Assembly: GCA_012932295.1 (NCBI GenBank)
Contig: JAAONU010000014.1
Location: 15,813,039-15,877,038, forward strand
Direction: 5' to 3'
From: Cyclina sinensis
Lineage: Eukaryota > Mollusca > Bivalvia > Venerida > Veneridae
DNA: 64,000 bases
Position numbers and translations under genes: made by a program. The notes below the pieces were generated by a model, which saw nothing but the letters and a program-made list of their open reading frames with translations, did no database searches and had not been told where the DNA came from. This document shows, piece after piece, positions 12,484 through 26,500 of the stretch (positions are counted from its first letter, which is position 1; the number at the start of each line of letters is the position of its first letter).

Positions 12484-15400
12484 AAATATATTTTACTCTT
12501 TAGATATCATAAAAACCAACGGATGCCTTTATTATGTACATTTTATTAAAAATACGTTGTTTATACCGTTTTTTTAAAAATTATTTAAAACGTCCGTTCA
12601 GATGTACACATTTGTTTAAACTTACAATAGCAATGTAGTTTTAGGTTTAAATAATAAACTAAGGGAGGTAATTCAGATATTTGTTCTTATACTGTCAAAC
12701 GATCTGATAATGTTTTAGACTTGTACCGTTGTTCAAGCTCAAGTGTACACAAAAATCATGAGGTACATTGTATATAATTACATACAGGTTAATGTTGCCT
12801 TTATTTAAGAAAAAAGATGTTATCTCGAAAATCGATTAATTTTTTTGAATTGTAAAAAGTTAAACATAGTCCATAAACTAGACATTATTTGTTTTTAGTT
12901 TGTCAAGTATGAAAACTGTCCCTATTTGGAAACAGGAAAAGTTTTAATGACAATCATTTTTCTGTAAGTTGTTAAACTGCTGAGTAAAAAGTTAAATACA
13001 TTTTATAAAAGAGGTTATTCCTATATATACTTGACTGATGTGAATTGTATTTAATGCTGACCAACAATGAATTATAAATTGTAAACTAGTTATTTAGTAT
13101 TTTGAGTATTAAAGTATTATCTTATTGTACGGTAGCCATATTTAATGCATTAGATGTCGATTAAAGCATAGTGCATGTACTATTGTGACTGAATATAGCG
13201 TCAGTTCACGAGGTCTATAATAAGTTACAAATGTTGTTGTTGTTTTGATATTGTAGTGTGTAAGTTGATCTCAAGTCTTTGACAAGGAGGCATTTATATA
13301 TGTATATGTTTAGAATTCCAATATAGATATGCTCACTAACGTTGTGAATGCACTTATCTAAATTTTCATATGTGACACAAACTTAATAAAGCAGAATTGT
13401 AAATGGTGAAATATTTCTGTGCATTAAATATATGCATGTGCTGAGCAGCCTGGATTTTCAAGAGACTTTATGCCTTTGAGAGATCAAAATTTGATTAAAA
13501 GCGAAGCATTTAGATGCCATTTTTGTCTCAAGTTTTTCATTTATTTTCGTTTTGTATTCAAGAAAAATATTACTCAAATTGTAAGAAGGTGAAATTCTAT
13601 AAATCTGGTGACCTTGACCTATCCTCATAAACGATCCATATGTCTTAAGTAACATTAGAAATTGTCAGAATGATTTTAATTTTTTTATCGCATTTTTCTT
13701 TAAGTTTCAGTACACTGTGTTTTTAATGAAAGGCTAAACATCATTTTTAATAATTTTATTTGAATCATTTAGCTGTTACTAAATGTGCTTACCAACCTTT
13801 TAATTTATTTTAGAATTTTTATCTATTTTCAGATACAAAATTGTAATCATATTTTTAACATTAACGGAAGATTTTATTTATGAAAGTTTGTTTTTCTTGT
13901 AAATGTCGAGAAATTTTGAAGCTTTAAAATTATATTTGGGAAGAAAAGAAAATACGCATCGTGCACGCATTTATTTATTTATTTATTTTTTTGCAGACAC
14001 AAGTATTGACATACACATTCCTTGGAAATCACGAATCATTTCTGGCTTTTTATATATGGTTATTATCTCGGATTTCCATATATTTTGTGGTCTGGGTATA
14101 TGTCAGAAGCTTCAGACATTATAATGTCTGTGTAGAAATTTTACTTCTTCTTGCTTCATATTTATTTCTCACATGGAGTTATCTCCCCTTCACTTGCCTT
14201 TAAGAGAAGTAAAACGGACATCTTTTCTAATAACTGATACATTTTTAACCTGTCTTTTCAAAAGAATAAATGGATAATTGCGAGCATTTTTCTGTTGACG
14301 TGGCATCTTCCTATTTCAGACACCTTCACTGAAATGAATGTTAGTAAACCAGTTTTATTTTAAGATTTGTCATTTTTTTGCATAGTTAGACAGCGCTGTG
14401 CGCTGAATGTTTGTTTATATAAATGTCTACATGATACTGATATAGTGATAGCTGTTGTTTCCTGATATGTATATGATATATATATGTTGCCTGTAAACCT
14501 AATTCATTCATGGGAATATGTAATTATTATTTGACCATTGAAAATCTTATGATTAAATCGAATTTCTAATTTGGTAGTATATGTGATATAAAGATATTTC
14601 AAGAAGTTGTTTCTTGAGATGATCAGTGGCAACTTTTGTTTGCCAGTTATATGTATCGTTATACACGTATTATTGCACGAGATAATGAGCACAAAAATTT
14701 AATTTATAAGCTGACAGCAAAGCTTCCTACCCTAAATTAAAGCTTGAAAATGAGCCACAGAAGAGCTTGTTTCTATGACTTGCAATTTACCACAGGGCAA
14801 ACATAAGACTTTGCTCCAAAACTGTTGCTTCGTGTGTCTAACCTAATTTTAAGTAACAATAGATTGAAAATGTTGCTCTATTATTGATCAACAATCCATG
14901 ATTTGATACTCACAGTTTCTTTTCCATTTTACATTGTGATACATTCATGTTCATTTCGAAATAAAATTTACATTTTTGTTCATCATGAGATAAGTATTAT
15001 AATGTCACCTTACTGAACTATTTTGCCTGACAAAAAGGAAATCTTAGAGAGTCGTTTGTGAAATTAGCAATTTACTTTTTAACGTGAATTTTGTAATGAA
15101 ATCTTTGCAATACGTGTTTGCACGTAGCTAATGTATATTGTAAAACCTGTAAAAATATAAACAATATTTTATTTTCGGAAACATTACAGAAACATAAGTT
15201 TTATCTTACATTATATGTTTCCGGGGACCAAAGTCTTATAACATTCTTCATTCAAACTATTCCGAAAAATCTTCCTTCTGATTGGTCAGTTTTTAATATC
15301 TTTTATCCAGTTAGATCACGTGTATCATTGCGACTACTCTAAAAAATCTTCTGATTGGTCAGTTATTAATGGTAATCTTTTAAGCAACTGCGCATATCAT

Positions 15401-16405
15401 TTAAGACCAGCATAATATTTCTAAAATCTTTGTCAAAGTCTGCTTGTAAGTTACATTTAGGATCGAGTGTTGTGATATAATTCTGCAGAATTCCGTTGTA
15501 TTGTAGTAGAAACCAATCACGTTTTGTCATTTCTTTTGAAAGGATCGTCAGTGTTTAGAAATGGTTTCTCGTATTTATTTATAATTGTAGTGCGTTATTT
15601 ATATACCATCTAGATTATGTAATATATGAGAAAGAACAGTTTGATATTTTTTGTAAATCTTCATATTTCAAGTAATTATTATTTGAACTTACTTTGACAG
15701 AATTGCAAACAATTCTTTTTTACACCATGTATGACGTAGCGTAGCTTTGTTTGAATGAAATACAGTAAAACACGAGATCTTTACATTTTATCTTGAACTA
15801 AACTCAACCATAATTTAAATAGTATGATTAGAGGAACATAACTCTTGATTTGGGTTTGATCAATTTTCGATGACAGAAGTGAAACTATTGTGATAGACAT
15901 GTTGGTTCCATTTTAATCGTAATCACATTTAAAAGGTGTGTCAAAAAAGCAGACGACTTCTCGCTCCTAATTTGCGGCGTTTTTTGTAACGCTAACTTTT
16001 TTCAACTTATTATTGTTGTAGTTGGGTGTTGTTTCAGCATATATTCTTGAAAAATTTTAAGTTGAATTTACTTTTTTCTCAAATGAAATTTCTTTATTTA
16101 TGTGTCCTGAACAGGTACATATCAACCATCTTAAATTTATGTGTTTTCATATTTTTCAACTTACAATTTTATTTCATATACTGATATTTTTTATTTTGAA
16201 ACAAAGAAATAAATGAGTTTGATACAAACATATTTTTCTTTTATTTCAAAATGGTGTTATTGAAGTGTAACATCTCTAATTCTCTATTACATAGTAGTTT
16301 GTTTTGTATTTTGACTTGCTCTTGGCATATGAATATGGAAGACAACTTTTAGCATAGAGTTACCCAAGCCGGCCATCATAGACGTGTGTTGCAATGCAAA
16401 AGAAA

Positions 16406-16407
<2 letters not shown>

Positions 16408-16438
<31 letters not shown>
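16408..16438. repeat. (GA)n microsatellite
   Basis: A run of about 15 GA units after AAAGAGG, with no coding role. Confidence 0.95.
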
Positions 16439-16440
<2 letters not shown>

Positions 16441-17257
16441 AACATTTCTATTTGACTAAGACAGTTTGACCTATTTATAAAGGCACCTTTGTATTTGTCT
16501 GAGCATCTGGTAAGTGAAATCCGTTAAGATGTTCAATTAAGTGATGTCAGACAGTTCTACAACATGCAGTGACACTGGGCGATTCTAGATAAGTCATTTG
16601 AAAGCATTGACAGTGCGGGTTATATCGATCGGCAAACTGAAATACAGATGTCATTTCTATCTTTAACATTTACGGAAAATTACAAGGAAGTTTGAAACAT
16701 CAATAAGTTAAGTGAATTCATGATTGATGTATACATCAACTGAAAGTTTACGTTTATTATAGTTTTCTTGTCGTTTCTAAATTTCATTTAAACAAGTTAC
16801 ATCTGAGTTAATCTAAGAATTGTGTTTAAAGAATTCTTTTTTGATGTGTTAACTTACTCATTGGCTGGAACTCTCCAGTTGAAATCTATAGTTTTAAACA
16901 AGAAAACATCCAATACCTTGCGTATTTTCGAAGAATTCACGCGGCGCGATTAACCTACAAATTAATCAAACTGTTTTACCATTGTAAGTTTTTACCTTTT
17001 TCTATCGAAGTAATAGGCAAACATGCACTGAATCCCTAAGGATATTCTTTCTAATCACAGATGATATCTATCACTCACAAATTGCGCATACCCATTCGTT
17101 CACGTGGCTGCTGAAATGCGGTGGAGGGAGCAAACAAGTACGATTTTAAATGAACAGGGATAAAATGAAACGTGCAAAACTACAAAAACAACAACAACAA
17201 CACCCTCCCCCACCCCTAAGCATGTCCATTTCATACACACATGTGTAACTAAGATAT

Positions 17258-17417
17258 AGAGGGTATTTGTTTGTTTTTGTGGAAGATGAGAATTTATTTC
17301 ATCGAGTGAACACCATATGTGATATTTTCACGAGTGGCTGCGCCACTCGTGAAAATATAAACATATGGTGTTCACTCGATGAAATAAATTCCCATCTTCC
17401 ACTAAAAAACAAACAAA
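17258..17417. repeat. Fold-back (hairpin) element A
   Basis: Two arms of about 75 bp face each other around the centre GAGTGGCTGCGCCACTC (near 17332-17348). The left arm starts GTATTTGTTTGTTTTTGTGG and the right arm ends CCACTAAAAAACAAACAAA. The inner core is TATTTTCACGAG on the left and CTCGTGAAAATAT on the right. Its left flank ATATAGAGGGTATTTG matches, in reverse complement, the right flank of the related element at 41.0 kb. No coding content. Confidence 0.75.
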
Positions 17418-18781
17418 TTTTCTTTTTATTTTATGCCAACACGTCAAAAAATGGGTATTTTATGACATTTTTACTCAGGGCCTTCAATAAATTCCCCATT
17501 GTGAGCCCCAAATCAGTTAATGCGTACTTGGTCAAACCGTTACTCCGCACAAAAAAAAGTTGCAGAATCTCCAATACATATGATAACTTTACATCTGCTG
17601 AAATAAACTGAATACACTTTCATCAAATAACATTTATTTTTCTCTACACAGTTTATCAATATTTATTGAATTTTAGCCATACATACTTTAATTATAAAAG
17701 CGGATTAATACCGAGTAATATTCAATCAATTGAATTGAAAGTCGGCCATATTGGATATTGTCCATGTGAGTTATGTAAGCAAATCAGACATTTTAAATAA
17801 TTTATGGCGAATTTCATCATTGTTCACAACTAGTTAGGCTCAGGAATTCAATATTATAACTGGATTTAACAAGGTAAATAAATTTCACTCGCTGTCACTG
17901 TCTGAAATACAGCAGATTCTCTGTATTTACGTGGTGGGGAAAAGTAGTTCCGGCACAAACAGTGGATTATCAAAATGGTAATTTCACTGATTCAAAACAG
18001 TGGATTATCACTTTTATCTCACTGATATTTCCCTATATTTCATTGGTAGGCATAAAATAAATATACACTTGCAGCGCAGTCGCGTGAAGAATTCAACCTG
18101 GTAATCTATTTTCCAAACAGAGGTCAATGCTAGCACATGGGAAGTGAAAAGCTTACATGCAGGAGCTGCTATACGTGGCTGCACTATTGAGGTAGCGCAC
18201 GCACTATGCGTCTGTTCTCTTCTTTTAAGGAATAGTGAAGTGAAACTTCTGTTCACTGTACGACATTTTTACAAAGAACTCAGAACCCCTGACTGGCAAG
18301 AGCTTCCGAACGTGCCCCATGGAATCCTCACTCTGACAGTACTGCTTGTGATACATCTTGTAGAAAAGAATCCAATTTCGTTTTGCCTTTATTGTCCAGC
18401 TGCCTAGTGTGTTTTTCGTAAGGCCACAGACTTTGCTGATTTATTTACATATTGATTTGGTCTTGATCTGTAAATGCATAGTTTTCAAGAAGATTAAATC
18501 TACCATAAATTGGTTCAGTTTCAGATACACACTTTCAAATTACCAATGTTGCCTCTAGATTCCTTGGTTAAATTATTTCAGCCATATTTTTTGCATTGTC
18601 TCTTGATCCTAAGAAAAAGTTTTACCCGGACACAAATTAAGGCTTTCCTCTCTTGAATACACATACCCTTCCTTACCCATTGTACCGAGGAAATTGGCTT
18701 AAATTGCTTCCTGTTCTTATGTGAAAAACTTCTGAGACCTGACCATGTAGTGCCAATGTCAATATGCCTTCTGGAATTATT

Positions 18782-18786
<5 letters not shown>

Positions 18787-18818
<32 letters not shown>
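18787..18818. repeat. (TG)n microsatellite
   Basis: About 16 uninterrupted GT/TG units following a T-run. A trinucleotide AAT run follows at 18887-18910. Confidence 0.95.
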
Positions 18819-18821
<3 letters not shown>

Positions 18822-20467
18822 ACAAGTGGATAAAATTTAGTCGAGTCTCAAGATATTATTAAAAAGACTCAAACCGGAGGTATGCATAATAATAATAATA
18901 ATAATAATAAAAACATCAAAGGAAATGGAGTTTCTTGATCAAACACTTTGATTATAATGATCTTATAAGTGATTTGTCAAAGATGTTATCCACTCTCCAC
19001 CATAACAGACCAAACATAAATGTGGCATACACCAGTCCTATACACTTTTCATAATAAAGGTAATATTGGTAACACTAATCATATGATTAAAACCGGTTAT
19101 TGTTTGGAACCTAGCACTATCTTCGTTACCTGACTTACCTTCACTAGTAAGCTTTTTAATGTCAATACAATATTTTATTACAAGAGCTACGTATTTCATT
19201 TAACAATTTCCAAGCACTATAGGAAGGGTACGTTAGACAGGTCAGTTGAAAGCAATTAAGTTTTTATAAGAAATAGGGGAATTTAACAGCTTAACAGATA
19301 AGATATCTAAACGTCTTAGTAATCTTGTTTTCTAATTATTTGTGAGCTTTTCATCAGACTATATTTGTATGAAGTACCCTATGCAAATTCATCTTCTTTT
19401 ATAATTCAAGCTTAATTTTTCTGCTCTTTATTGAATCGTACAGTGCTAGTAAAACCTTATTTGTCAACCAGCCATAAAAGTTTGAGCTGCAACGCACCTC
19501 CGATTGTGTAATATAACAGGATGCAGTTTTCTTCTCATTCAAGACAATTTAACAGGAAGTTCTGATAAATTAAATATAATAATTAAAAAAGCAGGTTTCA
19601 AAATGACTGCAACGAGTCAGGATAAACAAGTATTAACATTATTATGCCAAGTTTAAACTTCCGCAGTCATGAAAAAAAAAACCCTCGAGCTGCAGTCATG
19701 TGCCCATGACTTTTACTGTGTTGAGTGTCTGACTCTTACCCTATGTATTTTTTTATCTCTTCTGTATATACATGCATTTATAATAAGACATTAAGTGTAT
19801 AACAACAGACAAAAAAGCCTTGATAAATCTTTAATTATATATATCAATGCAAAAAGTGATTATCATATAGAAAGAAGTAGACATGTCTGGAAATGCAAGA
19901 AGACAAAAACAAACTTCAATATTTTTGTATAGCAATGAGAACAGTGCTGCAACAATTGTAGTCAGTCAATATTCATTTAGTGGCTACAGCACTTCACTCT
20001 GGTAAATACATATGGCTGGATATTTATACTGTTGTCGTAATCAATTTTGATCATAAATGATGTCATATTTGTATCCATGGTGATACGTATACTAAACAGG
20101 AAAGTTTAAGAGCAAATAAAATTAAAAATGCAAATACATTATAATACTGTATTAAAAATAAAATTTCTAATGCCACAGATCTAAAAAGTTTGATTAATAA
20201 AGCCTATAATACAGGCGTTGAAACTGAAAAAACTGACCATAGGAATATCATTTTTAAGGAACATTTGAGACACGGGAGTCTCATGAGCTCTTTGCAAATA
20301 AAAGTAAAGTTAAGTAAAGTAAAGTACTAGCAAATATTTACTTGCAAATATGTACTTGCAAATATGTACTTGCAAATATGTACTTGCAAATAAGAGCTGT
20401 TTTAGATATTTGACAAAATGAACTTGCAAATAATATTTTAGAAAATACATGTTCATGTTTTAGCAGG

Positions 20468-20473
20468 TTTATT
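20468..20473 (-). terminator. Poly(A) signal of the TEP gene
   Basis: The minus strand reads AATAAA here, about 30 bases after the TEP stop codon at 20504-20506. This would give a very short 3' UTR. Confidence 0.6.
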
Positions 20474-20503
20474 TAATTGACAAGGGTGACATAAGAAGTT
20501 AAC

Positions 20504-23500
20504 CTATGTTTTTGTCACAGTCCATTTTCTGGAAATTGTCGGGAAAGAATTTGTCAGAACTGGGAATGTATCTTTCAGCTTGGTTGTCCGGGTGAAAGTG
20601 ACAGGGATGGTTTGACCGCGATGCCACCTGTTAGGCTGCAGACGTTGTCGTAGCGTCTGCATTGAAACTGGTTCTAAAGGTTCAATCACTCTGTGGACCT
20701 CTGTGTCAGGCACAGCAGGGTAAATGATCCTGTTGTTGATATTGTCCTTAAAGCCTGAATCGCCTGTAAATCCTGGGTAAACTGCTGTCCTAGGAACTGA
20801 ACGGTAGTTACTTGTGATTCCAGTGCATCGTTCCTTTAAGAAGATATGATCAAATAATCGCTTAAAAGAAAAGAAAGCTGAACACTTCAACTAACGGACA
20901 TATATTTAACGAAGTTTTATCCATCATTTTATGAATAAGAAAATACAGTTAACTGCCAAATTGAATATAAGCAAATATTTTGGTTTTTGCACCAAATTTA
21001 GTTTTGTTCGAGAATGGCATTGATTAATAACATACACTTAGTTCAGCATTAAAATAAGATGAGATACATTTGTATTTCAATTTCCAGGGGTGGAGGAGGG
21101 GAAGTAATGGAGTTACACCTCATTTATAATTTATTTAATATCTATATAAAGCTAACACCTGTATATTGGTAAAAACATTTTCTTTCTTTCTTTCTTTTTT
21201 TCTTTTCTGGGGGAATGGGGGTGAAGAGGGGGTGTACAGATTGAGGAGGGGGGAGCTACTCACGATTGGTACTGCATCAGGATCGAATCCACATCCGCAT
21301 TCAACGCCACAGAAATCACAAATGTAATTCTTCTTTAATGTGTTGGGTAGGTAGAACTTCATGGCACTTTTTTCTGTTTTCAGTAAGTAAGAAAAAAACT
21401 AAGTACATCTATAGTTCTGTTTGTCAGAATTATATCTAAAAGGTAACGCGACAACTGTCTATACGCTAATCAAAAAGGCAAGTTTACCTATATGTTTTAA
21501 AACTTCGACATGGCATCCGGCAAAACATATAATTTTTTTGTGTTGCTTTTTAGTTTTAAATGGCGACATGATTCAAGCACAATTACAAAAATAACGGATG
21601 CGTAGATCTAACATGACGTGATGAAAGGCAAATGTAATGATTTTACAAATCTTTGTCTTCGACTACATGTGGGGCGGTGCCAAATCGAAGACAAAAACAT
21701 GACATGTCTTTTGTAATGTCAATAAACTTTTTTTCAGATGATTTTAGAATAAACCGGACAAATCAGTTAATTGGCTTATTTCAATAATTTTCTCGCAAAC
21801 AGCTCTGAAACAAGCTAGACGTGGTAGTAATTCTTTATTTATTAACAGTTAAAAATTAAGAGTTCATTTATATCACGTACAGTTAGTACAAAAATACTTT
21901 AATTTTAAATATCTGTTTAAATAACCTATAAGATCAAAGATAGTATTCATGCTTAACTAGACCATGGAACTATTTACTCAGATTGTAAAGTTATAACATC
22001 CGCAAAACTCTGTAAGTAAAGACAGTGAATAATCATTCATCACAAGTGTCTGAACTAGACATAAGTGTAACATAGTATATAAAGAAAATGAAAAAAACTA
22101 TAGCAGAAATGGTCCCAATTCATCAAATAAAAAAAACACAATTACCTGTGTCATAGTATGAATAGACTCTTACACTGGCAGGCTGTGATCTTCCAATGGT
22201 TGACTCTCTCACCACATCAACAGTGTAACATTTTACCTCCTCATCCAGCTGAAAACATTGTAAAAACGTGTTTAAATATTATCGTAATTAATACATGCCA
22301 ATCTTTAAAAGAGGTATTTACATCTACAAACTTTAAAATAATTCAGTTACGTATTTATAACAATAATAATTATTAGTGTTATTATCAGGTTATTATTATG
22401 TTATCCTAAATTTAACAAGTCTGATATCTGACACTTCTTGACATGTGTAAAAATAGAACTTCTCTAACATTTCAAGAACATGATTTGACTGTATAGTTGC
22501 ATAAGCATGTAGAATTGATGCTATATACAGGGCCCATGATAATATACCATTCAAATGTAACGGTTGTTGAAATTATTATTTACATTGTCATAGTACAACA
22601 CAAGACGTCCTTTGTCCATCTCCCTCCTTGAAATATCTGAGATTTCAGATCGCCATGGGAAGTCTTCTTTTAGTAATGGTTTGTATCCTGAAGGGAAGCC
22701 AATATCTAGAAGCACCATCCCACTATTTTCAAAGCCCAACCATCTGCAAAAGTCAATTCCATATACAAAAATATGATATGAAAATAACTGATAATAAAAT
22801 CTTTATGCAGGTGATTTACTTATTAATAAAATAATAAAAAAACGAACAAAACGCTCATAATTTCGAAGTATATGAGTTCAGATATTTAAAAGAAAGACAA
22901 CAAAAGGGTTAAAAACATAACATTCAATTGTCGTTCAAAGTAAGTTCTGTTAACCAGAATACGGAATTCAAGATAATAGCATGATAATTAAAAAATACTA
23001 TACAAATTCTAAACATCTTAAAAAAATGTGTGTTCCCAAGACAGTTCCCAAGGCCAGGGGTGGGCGATGGTTATTAAGGTATCTGTAAATTAATCGGTAA
23101 AAATAGTTGCGCAACCATACTTGCTGGTATATATTCCTGTAAAGTTTTATGACCCGGATGCAGAAGTGTTGGTTGAGCACATGACACAAACTTTGTTGTA
23201 GCTCTTTTCACTTAATCAAATGCCATAACTCTGCTCTCCCTAAGAAGAGGGAGACGAAAAACCCCAGGCGCGCAAATTCATTTACTGGTCCAAATTCCTA
23301 TGAAGCTTTATGACCTTTAGTCTAATCACGTTGGCTGAGCGCACGACACATAACTCTGCTTTCCCTGAACGGAATGAGCCAAAAAAATCCCAAGTGCGCA
23401 ACTTCACTCGCTGATCTATATCCCTGTGAAGTTGTACGACCCTTAGTGAAAAGTGTTGGCTGAGCGTGCGATACAAACGTTTGGACAGACGGACGGAGAT

Positions 23501-26500
23501 ACAGACAAACAAGAGCAAAAAAAGTAATAACATTAACAATAACACGAACAACACAACACCAACAACAAAAAGCAATAATATCTGACGTTAAAACAGATGT
23601 CCTTATCATGATATTTAAACACAGTAAGTGTTCGCGATCAAACAAGGTAATTGTTTACCTTGTACACGCCTTGAGTGTGAATCTGTCAACTTCTGTACCA
23701 TTAGTTGTCACCATCAGGTCAAAGCTGGGATTTCGCTCTTCCTCGAGGACATTGTAAAATATGCTTACCTACGTCAAAAAATATAAAACCGACAATTGTG
23801 GCACTTGTCCAAGAATGCAATAATCTAAAATCCTTGGACAAAAAAACAACAACAACAAAAAAAACCAAAAAAAAAAAAAAAAAACAACAAACTGGAGTAA
23901 TAAGCTTACAAAATGACAATTCTGATAAAATATTTGAAATATATGATGCTCCACCGTTTTTGAAATAAGATTAGACTAAACGTATTATAAAGTATTAAAT
24001 CAACCAACAACGGTTTCATTAAGATCACAGATCTTGAAAAAAAATACTGAAAAAGACACATTGTCTCAATACAAGATATGACATATTTACCTCAACCAAA
24101 CCCGTGCCTCTTCCATTTGCCGTGATTCGTAATGTTCGAACATCTTCTGGAACCTGCAAGATTGAAACAGGAGTAAACGAAGGCCACCTTCGTAGGGCCT
24201 TCTTGAAATTGTGTTTCTTAAAATGCTTAAGAGAACCGTTTTTCTTGTTCAACAGAGAGTCAGTGAATGGAAAATCCCATAAGGGTATGTATGATTATAC
24301 AGAGTAAAATCTCATAAGGGTATGTTTGATTAAACAGAGTAAAATCCCATAAGGGTATGTTTGATTAAACAGAGTAAAATCCCATAAGGGTATGTTTGAT
24401 TAAACAGAGTAAAATCCCATAAGGGTATGTATGATTGATTATACAGAACTATGAACTGCTATGCAAAGAAGCAAACGAAACATTTTTAGCTAGGAGTTAC
24501 GTAGACGGAATGCCAGTGCATGAGAGATATAAATTGTATGTTTGTGTTGTACAAAAGAACACTACACACAGTCAATCTTAGACAAACTGGCTCACAAATA
24601 TCTTCTTTAAAAAGAATTTTAAGAATTAGCGTTACTACCATTGTATCTTAATGTATTTAATAGAACAATTACGATGATTATAGTAATTAAGGTGGAATAG
24701 ATTTTAAGGTTTGCTGATACTGATGTCTTAATTGTTAACTTTAATTATCTGTGATATTATCACGACGATGTTGAGGATGATGATGGTCATGATGACAATA
24801 ATGTGCTCTCGAGTTTAATGTTGCTTTTCTTATAATTGTTGTCACTCATTTCTTAAATCTCACTGCTGACGATGATGACAATCTTATGTAGTCACTCACT
24901 ACACCTATACTATTAACTGCATCAGCATTATTTTGATTTAATGTTGTTAAATATACTTCTCAAAAAATTCTTTTAGATCTGGAATTCGGATATAAAAAAT
25001 ATCACTAACGCTCCCCAAAGGAATTTAACTGAAGCATAATACATGTTATATTATGTATGGCGTACATCAACAAACTGGAGTACGTCCTTGTTGTCAGCAT
25101 TCAGAGTAACATTTTTAGGAGTATCAGACCCATAGTCAATTTCAACTGTCATGCTGACGTCGGAAGAATACATCTGTGACGCAATTTCCGCTAGACCTTG
25201 CAAAGCAACAACAGTATCCTGAAATATACAGAAACCTATAAAAGATAAGTGTGTAAGTTTTTCTTATACTCTATCTGAATGCTTTCAAGGCTTGAAGCAA
25301 AATGAGGACTATCATTTCCAACAACCTACTTCTAAACATGTATATTCATGCCCTCTGATTGCTGTATCTAGTGTGTTTGAAGCTCAAAAGAAGTAAGTTT
25401 TAATAAATAAAGTTAGGCTTATAATATGTTTTTCCTTTTCATCATATTTTCAAGCCAGTTTCATTCAAACACCCGAAAAAGGGTGACTCAATTTCTTTTC
25501 ACACACTATAGCACGCTATTTGTACTAACTAAATACCAAAATCATTAATCTATCTCTCCTTTAATCATGACTGATACCAGTCGAGTTTATGGATAGACAT
25601 TATTCTGTACCTGAGTTGAAATGAATCCACCATAAGGACTCCTCTGGTGTATCAGCCATTTCAAAACAGGTAGTGCAGCATTTATATTATTGTCTTTAGC
25701 GTAAGCAAGAAGAGCGTATGCGGCAGTTTCCACTTCTATACTCTTTACAGCATTTTCGCCAATGCTTGCTCCCATCTGTAGGTATATATAACAAAGCTCA
25801 ATATTTTAAATACTTTTAAATGATACATAATAATGACGAGTTTATATATCAAATAACAAACTCAAAACAGAACATCTTCTGTACTCAATTTATTGGAGTT
25901 CAGACTATCATTACTTCCATATATCATATCAAAATAACTTGTAGAAAGTAAGATAAGTATATAACATAAAAATCTTTCATAAGTGACTAACAAGCATAAT
26001 ATTCTTTTTTCACTGATACTACCTTACGTCATTTGCAATGAAATACTTATCTATATGATCTCCATTCGAAAAGATATGGCCATATTAACAAATGAATCCA
26101 TTCTCCCAATTTCAGAATTAAAAATATCACTTTTTGAATGACAGGTGAGTTCCTTTAGTAATTTAGCAAGATTCTGGCTAGCAGTGTTGGCAGATATCTA
26201 CAGAACTAAGCATTTAAAACTGTACCCTTTTGGTATGGATGAAATATTGTATCATACCCGAGTCCATCAAATCACTGCTTCTATCCAGCTTATTCAGCAG
26301 TTCATTCGCACCCCCTCTGCCCATCTGGGTCGCGGCGTATGCTGCAATTGCTATTTCATATTCATCTGTCAGTCTTGAACTGCCTTGCTGCACGAATGAC
26401 CATGCAGACAATATGGCCTTTCTCAGCGTTTCTGTTTCGGTTTTGTTCCTCTGTAATATTTGTAAAAGTTGAACGGACTAAGTACCAGTGGTGTGTCAAA

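Larger units (their letters stand above)
12484..20467. other. 3' UTR of NIPA-like gene and convergent intergenic region
   Basis: The first part is probably NIPA 3' UTR (poly(A)-type signals at 12651 and 13384). No further coding exon is recognisable. The stretch holds a GA-rich microsatellite (16408-16438), a fold-back element (17258-17417), a TG microsatellite (18787-18818), an AAT microsatellite (18887-18910), a GTAAA-type short tandem run (about 20302-20326) and a 14-bp tandem repeat with unit TACTTGCAAATATG (20339-20393). Plus-strand open frames at 17267-17611 and 18144-18407 show no protein signature; the first only reads through the fold-back hairpin. Confidence 0.5.
20504..25218 (-). 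other. TEP exons 30-36: receptor-binding-type domain and C-terminal tail
   Basis: Exons: 25066-25218, 24091-24153, 23659-23768, 22584-22743, 22146-22248, 21264-21373, 20504-20833. All phases match. Landmarks: [69 protein letters not shown] (the usual M-x-L-x-D-x3-SG-Y/F motif), VRVYSYYDT and a Cys cluster ([10 protein letters not shown]). Exon 36 adds about 90 residues beyond the normal family end, basic and Thr/Arg-rich, with no known domain and no membrane anchor. Confidence 0.88.

Noticed and set aside
17267..17611. Plus-strand open frame of 114 codons
   Set aside because: Its first half is the fold-back element read through; no protein family is recognisable.
24271..24447. CRISPR-like array of regular repeats
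   Set aside because: The repeats abut with no unique spacers, in an animal intron; it is a minisatellite.
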